Under the pieces are notes generated by a model, which was not told the origin of the DNA, made no database searches, and saw only the letters and a program-made list of their open reading frames with translations. This document shows positions 58,550-64,000 of a stretch of DNA of 64,000 bases, piece by piece. The stretch spans positions 992,001 through 1,056,000 of the forward strand of contig JAIXUN010000002.1 in NCBI GenBank assembly GCA_027483535.1, written 5' to 3'. Made by a program: the position numbers and the translations under genes. The DNA comes from a bacterium (GTDB taxonomy: Bacteria > Armatimonadota > Fimbriimonadia > Fimbriimonadales > Fimbriimonadaceae). How positions within the stretch are numbered: position 1 is the first letter of the stretch; each line of letters starts with the position of its first letter.

Positions 58550-58837
58550 ATGATATTCAGATTGGCGTTTACCGACGAATCAAAGGAACAGCTGGAGGCC
58601 CTTAAAAAGGACCCGGCGAAGTTAAAGAAGGTGAAGAAGTGCTTGGGGCTCCTCCAGAAGGACCCCAAGTATCCCGGTCTGAACTCGCATAAGTACAGGG
58701 TCATGAAAACCGAAGATGGTAAAGATATCTGGGAATCATACGTTGAAAACAACACGCCAGCAGCCTGGCGTGTTTTTTGGCATTACGGCCCCTCTGAAGA
58801 TCAGTTAACGATTTTTTCGATTACACAACACCCATGA
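58550..58837 (+). CDS. RelE/ParE-superfamily toxin
   Basis: A 95-residue protein with the compact RelE fold. The N-terminal IFRLAFTDESKEQLEAL and two helices are followed by the beta core: KYRVMKT, DIWESYVENNTPAAWRVFW, IFSITQHP. RelE-type toxins cut mRNA on the ribosome; ParE-type ones target gyrase. Which applies here is not evident. A perfect intrinsic terminator lies inside the coding sequence at 58751-58778. The stop overlaps the next gene. Confidence 0.8.
   Translation: MIFRLAFTDESKEQLEALKKDPAKLKKVKKCLGLLQKDPKYPGLNSHKYRVMKTEDGKDIWESYVENNTPAAWRVFWHYGPSEDQLTIFSITQHP
58751..58778 (+). terminator. Intrinsic terminator inside the toxin coding sequence
   Basis: AACACGCCAG (58751-58760), tetraloop CAGC, CTGGCGTGTT (58765-58774), then the T run to 58778: a perfect 10-bp stem with a TTTTTT tract, 60 bases before the toxin stop codon. 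Confidence 0.75.
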
Positions 58838-59184
58838 ACGACCGACCAAATCGATTGACGGAGGAAGATCCTATGCTCGAAGTCAGCGTCGGCGGATTTA
58901 TGGGATTTCCGGCATCTGTTTACATCATTGAGATCGAGAATGGTCTTCATGCAGCGAACAATGCGACCCTGCCGGATGGGGCAACGGTAAATGGGCTCGC
59001 CTGTTTCCCAGAGATTTCTGACGCAACTTGCTACATGGAGCTTCCTACAAAGCGGGGTCTTTCCGGGAGCATCGTGAAGGTCGCATTTGATCGTGCGCGT
59101 GAGTTGGCCAAGGACAAGCTGAAACTGAACAGCTTGCTTCTTTTTCGGTCTGGCAAAATCGTCGACTATCACTTTGTTGAATGA
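58834..59184 (+). CDS. Prophage protein of unknown function
   Basis: Not recognised. It has 116 residues and starts inside the toxin stop (ATGA); a GGAGGA upstream of an internal Met (residue 14) offers an alternative start. Mixed alpha/beta with no membrane segment. If the terminator in the toxin gene works, this gene would be reached only by read-through. Confidence 0.55.
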   Translation: MNDRPNRLTEEDPMLEVSVGGFMGFPASVYIIEIENGLHAANNATLPDGATVNGLACFPEISDATCYMELPTKRGLSGSIVKVAFDRARELAKDKLKLNSLLLFRSGKIVDYHFVE

Positions 59185-59270
59185 CCTAGTGGCAACACGA
59201 CCCCTCCCTGCCGCCGTCTCTCGACGTGGGCATCGGTCGCGCGCGATATGCGCAAAGCTCTACTTGATGG

Positions 59271-59567
59271 TCATTTGCTAGGGAGATACGGCAGGCGATC
59301 CTTGAGGAGCCGATCAGTCCACGGGATGTCGTCTCGCAGACACCGGACTTCCATGCCGAGGTGGACGCTGTTGATCGTTTCGACCTCGATCACCACAAAC
59401 TGTCGACTCGTTCCGTCACCCTTCCCGCACGACTCGGTGAAGTTTCTAACGACCTTGCCCGTGAACGCAACCGTCTCGTCCTTGGTCCCTTCCTTGGCAT
59501 AATCAATGCCGCCGATTAGATCGCCCATCAGACCACCCGTCGCCACGTTCGCCGCTTTGGAGGGCAT
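59271..59567 (-). CDS. Prophage protein of unknown function
   Basis: Not recognised. A 98-residue protein with a small Gly-rich N-terminal stretch (ATGGLMGDLIGGIDYA) and a beta-type middle (AFTGKVVRNFTE). It is the last gene of a three-gene leftward unit, overlapping the 46-residue membrane peptide gene by 40 bases. Confidence 0.5.
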   Translation of the reverse strand: MPSKAANVATGGLMGDLIGGIDYAKEGTKDETVAFTGKVVRNFTESCGKGDGTSRQFVVIEVETINSVHLGMEVRCLRDDIPWTDRLLKDRLPYLPSK

Positions 59568-59668
59568 GGTCGGAATCCGTCAGAAGCAAAGGCGAGCGGT
59601 GGAACTCGTCTGGCAACGAAGGCAACGAGCGCGAAGACAACGGCGATTGCGAAGATGATGTTCATCAT
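59528..59668 (-). CDS. 46-residue membrane peptide
   Basis: A short gene with AAAGGG a few bases before two adjacent ATGs (59668 and 59665). It starts 6 bases after the upstream stop. The peptide begins with one membrane helix (NIIFAIAVVFALVAFVA) and continues with a basic, Pro-rich tail (RRVPP to KRRTWRRVV). It overlaps the next gene in another frame. Function unknown; an Rz1-like or holin-accessory role is only a guess. Confidence 0.5.
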   Translation of the reverse strand: MMNIIFAIAVVFALVAFVARRVPPLAFASDGFRPCPPKRRTWRRVV

Positions 59669-59674
59669 AGCCCT

Positions 59675-60013
59675 TTACGGAACTGGGTAAGCCCAGTCGT
59701 TTTTGGAAGCATCCCACGGGATCATGGGCACGGTCTTCCCAGCAAACCCGTGTGGGCAGTCGCCGCAATACTCAATCTGACCGTCTCGAACGAACAGGTG
59801 ACACATCACCTCTTTCGCAACTGTGTCGCGCTTCCAGATCAGCAAAGACGGGGAGAACGTAGGTCGCTCGTGGTTGCCATTAAAGGACCAAGTTGGACCA
59901 CCTTCCACGCTCGGAATAACACGGAACGGGTGCTCACAATTGCAAGCTGGGCACCAAAACACCAAGATCGCAGGACGCTCTTGCGAGTCTGGGTAAGTGA
60001 ATAGAACTCCCAC
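59675..60013 (-). CDS. DUF6527-like zinc-binding prophage protein
   Basis: A 112-residue protein whose pattern FWCPACNCEHPF, WSFNGNHERPTFSPSLL and CHLFVRDGQIEYCGDCPHG is shared by phage proteins named DUF6527 (often mis-annotated as ammonia monooxygenase). The paired cysteines suggest a zinc site. The role is unknown. It heads the small leftward unit upstream of terminase. Confidence 0.7.
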   Translation of the reverse strand: MGVLFTYPDSQERPAILVFWCPACNCEHPFRVIPSVEGGPTWSFNGNHERPTFSPSLLIWKRDTVAKEVMCHLFVRDGQIEYCGDCPHGFAGKTVPMIPWDASKNDWAYPVP

Positions 60014-60192
60014 TTCTCCCGCTACGAGTCACGTATACTTTCCACAACCCCGGTGAACGGTTTCGGACGTTATGGCAGGGCTTATGCATGCGCCGCGCTG
60101 GGTACCTCCTTTCCCTCGACCTAGTGGTCCATCATCGTCCTTTTAGAGCCTTGCCCATAGTCTCAGCTTAAGACTTTCGTACAGGGCTGAGG
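60014..60192. other. Intergenic region before the terminase genes
   Basis: About 180 bases with no gene, containing a divergent start region for the leftward unit. Packaging sites (cos or pac) are often near the small terminase gene, but I see no feature here that identifies one. Confidence 0.4.
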
Positions 60193-60771
60193 ATGCCGCC
60201 TCCGAAGCTCACAGACGCCCAATGGGAAGCGATCCGCCAAGAGTGGGAGGCAGGGTCGCTTTCCGTCGCCCTTCTAGCCAAACAGTACGGTGTCTCGCGC
60301 CAGGCGATTATGAAGCGGGCGAGGACGGAAGCGTGGCCCACACGGCCCGAACAGGGCTTGGTTACAGCCCAGGTTACATCCTCTATTAAGGCGGTAACCC
60401 CTGTAACCAACGTGGAGAGCACTCGCGTGATGCTCACGTCGTTCCACCGGGTGATGCTGCTCCTCCTTCGGCATCGGAAGCTTATCGCCCAGCTCAGCGC
60501 GGAGTGGGAGGACCTCTTCGAGATGCTGTCGGTGGTCAAGGAGCGACTGCGTAACCAGAAGCGCGGCATCCACCAGGGCGCGACCCTCGACGATCTCGAA
60601 TCGGTGGCGAACATCCTGACCAAGGCTTCGATCGCGCTCGCCAAGATCGTTCCGCTCGAGCGGCAGGCGTTCGGCCTCACCGATAAGGACGGCCCGTCTG
60701 AGTTCGATCAACTGACGGATGATCAGATCGAGGCACTTGACCGCCACGTCCGTAAGGTGCTCGGTGAATGA
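60193..60771 (+). CDS. Terminase small subunit
   Basis: A 192-residue DNA-recognition subunit. The N-terminal HTH (WEAIRQEWEAGSLSVALLAK, VSRQAIMKRA) would bind the packaging site. A helical central region probably oligomerises and the C-terminus (DQIEALDRHVRKVL) contacts the large subunit. The assignment rests on the HTH pattern and its place, overlapping the large subunit by 4 bases. Confidence 0.8.
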   Translation: MPPPKLTDAQWEAIRQEWEAGSLSVALLAKQYGVSRQAIMKRARTEAWPTRPEQGLVTAQVTSSIKAVTPVTNVESTRVMLTSFHRVMLLLLRHRKLIAQLSAEWEDLFEMLSVVKERLRNQKRGIHQGATLDDLESVANILTKASIALAKIVPLERQAFGLTDKDGPSEFDQLTDDQIEALDRHVRKVLGE

Positions 60772-62201
60772 GCTGGACAGACTTCTCCCGGCGGTTTCGT
60801 AGGGACTCGGCGTCCACGGCCACAGAGAGCAACGACGAGCGCCTAGAGGCGTTCATTCGCCGGGTGAACCCTCGGTTCAAGTTTTACTACCACAACCGGT
60901 TGATGATCGAGGCTCTGGAGTCCGCCTATCGCGGCGAGATCGAGTGGCTGATGATCTGGGTTCCGCCCGGAACGGGTAAGTCTGAGGTTGTGAGTCGCCT
61001 TGGTGCGGCCTACCACGTCTACACCAACCCGAGGGAGCGGGTGTTCATCACGTCCTACGGTGCCGCCCTCGCCCAGGGTCTCAGCCGAGACGCCCGCGAC
61101 TACTTCACCGAGGCAGGAGGGCAACTCTCGCCCGCACAACGGGCAAAGACGCAGTGGAAGTCGCTCCAGGGCGGCGGAATCAGTGGAGCGGGCTTTGGCG
61201 GTGCTGTGCGTGGTATGCGCTACCACATTGGCGTTACTGACGACCCGCACAAGGGTCTCGACGACATTGACTCGGACCTTAAACGGGAGCGCCTCTATCG
61301 CTGGTGGGACAACACGTGGCTGAACCGTGCCGAGCTCAACACCGACCGAAAAGTGGTGCGCATCATCGTGATGCAGAGGCTGGCAGACAACGACCTATGC
61401 GGTTGGCTTCTATCGCGTCCTGACGCGGACAAGTGGACGATCCTCGCGCTAGACGCAATCCACAGCGACGAGCCGTTCTTGCCGGAAACGTGTGGCGCGA
61501 GATTGATCCCAGACTATCGGCAAGTCGGCGAGCTGCTCGCCCCAGAGATCCTCGGACACGAGCGCCTAAAAGAGGTGATGGTCGACAGCGACACGGCCGA
61601 CGCGCAGTACCAGCAACGACCTAGGGCGCGGAAAGGCAAGATCATCGACCCAGCGTGGTTCAAGAGGATCGACCCGATTTACGTGCCGCTCATGATGGCG
61701 AGAGTCGTCGGCGTCGACCTTGCGATCTCCATCAAGACTTCGGCGGACTTCACCGTTGCGATCTGCGTCGGCTATGGCGTTGACGGTCATTACTACATCT
61801 TCAGACCGTACCGAGAGAAGCGCGAGTCACCGGACCTTCGGCGAGATATCCCGCTCTACACACGTCAGCACTTTGCCTCACAAGTCGCGGTCGAATCGGT
61901 CGCCTACCAGCTCTCATTCGTTCAGGAGCTACGGGCGGACCCCATGATGATGGGTATCGCGGTGATCGAGGCGGACGCTGATCGCGACAAGGAGTCCCGT
62001 GCCCGCACGTGGTCTCCTATTCCCGAGATGGGTTTGGTGTACTTGGTCGACGACGGCTCGGGTTGGGTGGACACCTTCCTAGATGAGGCACGCGACTTCC
62101 CGCGAGGAAAGCACGACGACCAGATCGACGCAGTGGGGAACGCGTTCACCGCCCTGAGGGGGCTCAAGGGCGGTGGAGCGTTGCAAACGGCTGTAGGCTA
62201 G
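60768..62201 (+). CDS. Terminase large subunit
   Basis: The 477-residue packaging motor. The ATPase has a Walker A variant VPPGTGKSE, then VFITSYGAALAQGLSRD. The RNase H-like nuclease starts at GVDLAISIKTSADFTVA (first Asp), continues with VAVESVAYQ, and ends with DDQIDAVGNAFTAL (third acidic site). It cuts and translocates phage DNA into the prohead. The stop is 2 bases from the convergent next gene. Confidence 0.92.
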   Translation: MSWTDFSRRFRRDSASTATESNDERLEAFIRRVNPRFKFYYHNRLMIEALESAYRGEIEWLMIWVPPGTGKSEVVSRLGAAYHVYTNPRERVFITSYGAALAQGLSRDARDYFTEAGGQLSPAQRAKTQWKSLQGGGISGAGFGGAVRGMRYHIGVTDDPHKGLDDIDSDLKRERLYRWWDNTWLNRAELNTDRKVVRIIVMQRLADNDLCGWLLSRPDADKWTILALDAIHSDEPFLPETCGARLIPDYRQVGELLAPEILGHERLKEVMVDSDTADAQYQQRPRARKGKIIDPAWFKRIDPIYVPLMMARVVGVDLAISIKTSADFTVAICVGYGVDGHYYIFRPYREKRESPDLRRDIPLYTRQHFASQVAVESVAYQLSFVQELRADPMMMGIAVIEADADRDKESRARTWSPIPEMGLVYLVDDGSGWVDTFLDEARDFPRGKHDDQIDAVGNAFTALRGLKGGGALQTAVG

Positions 62202-62203
62202 AA

Positions 62204-62944
62204 CTACTTTTTTGGAGGCGGAGTCGGGGCCGGCGTTGTCGGACCCACCGTCCGCTCAATAATTGGCTGTGTACTCGGCGTAGGCCGTGGAGCGGGAGTA
62301 GGCTGCGGAGTCGTCGGTTTCGGGGGATTTGAAGCCATTGATTGTTTGTACCCTGAGTAATCTACTGCAGCAAGAAAGAACAAAACCAAAGCAACACAAA
62401 GAAGCGCGGGAAGAAGGATATTGCAAAGCCAAAGAGTGTGCTTCTGCTCTTCGATGTAGTCACTTTTCTGAGCGCACGCCTTTGCCATTTCCCGCAAATC
62501 CTTGTTGTTCCACCGAGATCTGCTGTTAAAACCAATGGGGACTAGGACGTTCGACTTCTTCTCCTCTTCATACAGAATATCTGCCTTGATGCCTAGTCGC
62601 CGTCGATCATCCAGCAGATTCAGCTGCAGGCCGTGCAACCAAACTGAATAGTAAAGTAAGGCAATATCAGCAACGAGTGCCACGCCGAAGAAGAAGGTCG
62701 CTACAATTGCAAGTCGTTCACCGAATCCGGAATATCCTTTGTCGCTAAGTGCAGTCTCGGCGAGCTTCCAAGAAGCTGCGGAGACTGCGAGACAAAAGGC
62801 AGATCTTGCCTTGGTGATCCATTCAGCTTCCGTGTGACGCTGCTTTCCGACTACTTCTCGCTCGGTCGTGTAAAGCGATAGTCGATCATCGTCGTAAGCG
62901 AGTTCAGCGGCTGTGTCACTTAGAAAGTCATGCGGTGCCTTCAA
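62204..62944 (-). CDS. Two-helix membrane protein with Pro/Thr-rich tail (SLATT-like)
   Basis: Not firmly recognised. The 246-residue protein has a helical N-terminus, then one or two hydrophobic segments around 84-105 and one at ~176-197. It ends in a Pro/Thr-rich tail (PTTPQPTPAPRPTPS). The helix-TM-helix layout resembles SLATT-type proteins linked to defence. It lies between terminase and portal and is lower in GC than both, which suggests a later insertion (moron). Confidence 0.55.
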   Translation of the reverse strand: MKAPHDFLSDTAAELAYDDDRLSLYTTEREVVGKQRHTEAEWITKARSAFCLAVSAASWKLAETALSDKGYSGFGERLAIVATFFFGVALVADIALLYYSVWLHGLQLNLLDDRRRLGIKADILYEEEKKSNVLVPIGFNSRSRWNNKDLREMAKACAQKSDYIEEQKHTLWLCNILLPALLCVALVLFFLAAVDYSGYKQSMASNPPKPTTPQPTPAPRPTPSTQPIIERTVGPTTPAPTPPPKK

Positions 62945-62964
62945 CGAGGCTGATTTTATCCGGT

Positions 62965-64000
62965 CTAAGGATTAACTAAACGTCCCATCTCCCCAGCCTG
63001 CACGCGGTTCATCTCGACCTCCTCGCGGAGCACCTCGATGTCGACAGGCGGCAAGCCTAGCTCGTCGTACAGCGCGGGGAGCTGATCAAGCTTGATGAAG
63101 CCCTTCGCATAGCCGTCCGAGTAGGCGGTCATGGCGACGAATCGGTCCTGTTGCTCGAGCTTCGATAGGCTGAAGTTTGGCGCGTAAGGCACCTCGCTGT
63201 CACCGAAGTTCACCGACACAAGCAAGCGGGAGAGTGACTTCATCGCGTTTCCGAGGCGCCGTCGCGCGTTGGCCACCCGCAAACCGAGAACGTCCTGTCC
63301 GACCGCCTTCGAGGAGCGAGACTCGTGTTGCGCCTCCTTGGTCGCTTGCGAGGTTCCGAGGATCGCCTCGTGGATCTGACGTCCGAAGTACTCGAAGGCG
63401 TGAGCGAACGCCTGGCCGTCGCTATCGGGCGACATGAGGTCAATCTCCGTGCCGCCGGGCACCACGAGTGCGTAGGCGTTCTTCCACGCGATCAGCTGGT
63501 TGAGCAGCTTCTGAGCCTTGGGCGTGAAGACCGGCTTGTCGTCCTTGAGGACAGGCTGACCATCCTCGCCGAAGACCTGCTCTAGTGGCTGAGCGCCTGC
63601 GGGATCATCGACCGGCTTCGGTAGCTTGCCGACAACCGAGCCGCCCGCGAAGAGCTTGAGGAACCGGAAGAACTCCGGGAGCAGCTGAGTCTTGATGAAC
63701 CACGGCGTGTACGCCGGACGGAGTATTGAGCGCCCGAGCACGTCGTTCTCCTTTGGTCTGAAGGTGTGGACGATGAACTTCCACTTCGGGATGACGTTGT
63801 TCCACGTCTCGACTTGCGTCTCGTCCGACTCGGCAAGTGCCTGCGCCTGGTCGTTTCCGAGCGGTTGGGTTGGGCGAATGCCTACGAGGGCACCGTCTCG
63901 CCCGATGACGTACTCCATGTGCTTTGCCGACTTGACCTTGAGTGACTTGGGGATCAGCTTGCCGGCAAACTCGCCCGAACCGGGCTGCAGAACGATCTCC
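62965..64000 (-). CDS. DUF935-type portal protein (Mu gp29-like), partial
   Basis: At least 345 residues; the frame is open to the window edge, so the N-terminus is missing. The stretch FRPKENDVLGRSILRPAYTP, then WFIKTQLLPEFFRFLKLFAG, is typical of DUF935 portals, as are EAILGTSQATKEAQHESRSS and the C-terminal LPPVDIEVLREEVE. The portal is the dodecameric ring through which DNA enters the head. An ATG at 63918 is internal: upstream codons are open and in keeping with the domain. It is oriented opposite to terminase. Confidence 0.85.
   Translation of the reverse strand, partial: EIVLQPGSGEFAGKLIPKSLKVKSAKHMEYVIGRDGALVGIRPTQPLGNDQAQALAESDETQVETWNNVIPKWKFIVHTFRPKENDVLGRSILRPAYTPWFIKTQLLPEFFRFLKLFAGGSVVGKLPKPVDDPAGAQPLEQVFGEDGQPVLKDDKPVFTPKAQKLLNQLIAWKNAYALVVPGGTEIDLMSPDSDGQAFAHAFEYFGRQIHEAILGTSQATKEAQHESRSSKAVGQDVLGLRVANARRRLGNAMKSLSRLLVSVNFGDSEVPYAPNFSLSKLEQQDRFVAMTAYSDGYAKGFIKLDQLPALYDELGLPPVDIEVLREEVEMNRVQAGEMGRLVNP

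Overview
The window looks like a bacterial chromosome (about 57% GC by eye) with an integrated prophage. Positions 1 to about 34,500 are ordinary housekeeping DNA, and from 34,548 to the end is a prophage that runs off the right edge. The host part carries a 3D/G5 cell-wall protein beside rsmA (a Firmicutes-like order), a dnaG-rpoD pair, an RNA polymerase omega subunit with an acidic tail, a PEP-CTERM protein, DsbD and HPPD. This mix fits an environmental, non-model phylum. Armatimonadota (Fimbriimonadia-like) is my best guess, but it is inference only and no 16S gene is present.

Host layout: 3D/G5 protein, rsmA and queG (+), meeting glgA tail to tail; thiolase, murJ and trxA (-); a collagen-like secreted protein, dnaG and rpoD (+); a peroxiredoxin-like protein, an inositol-phosphatase family protein, tRNA-Gly(GCC), birA and nadC; rpoZ, dnaJ, prmA and rsmE (+); dsbD and hppD (-); galT, two SDR dehydrogenases, a secreted unknown, a DUF4394/PEP-CTERM protein, a ferritin-like lipoprotein and a two-component pair (+); an AI-2E family permease (-); a secreted unknown and an S41 peptidase (+); a class III cyclase (-); tRNA-Thr(CGT).

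The prophage sits against the 3' end of tRNA-Thr(CGT) and its regulation resembles phage lambda. A leftward operon of 13 tightly packed genes (41,508 down to 34,548) encodes a FlbD-like protein, an SSB-like protein, a PIF1-like helicase, a Gam-like nuclease inhibitor, a methylase-like protein, an excisionase-like protein and the integrase. A central immunity block holds an XRE-type repressor and three possible lysogenic-conversion genes. A rightward operon (44,689 to 54,033) encodes an HTH protein in the cro position, an ASCH protein, a VRR-NUC nuclease, an SF2 helicase, a DUF1376 replication protein, DnaB, a sigma-70-like factor, an M15 endolysin and a holin. Further right are an Arc-like/antirepressor operon, a toxin-antitoxin pair, a small leftward operon, both terminase subunits and a DUF935 portal gene cut by the window edge.

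Three regulatory observations stand out. First, both early prophage promoters are overlaid by matching arrays of four ATGCAA-type half-sites at exact 10-bp spacing, in the same geometry relative to the -35 and -10 boxes. Second, six early genes carry the same ACCACTACA(A) element at or just before the start codon; most of them lack both a Shine-Dalgarno and translational coupling. Third, the toxin gene contains a perfect intrinsic terminator inside its coding sequence. The DUF1376 gene also contains an iteron-like repeat tract next to an AT-rich stretch, a possible in-gene origin as in lambda O.
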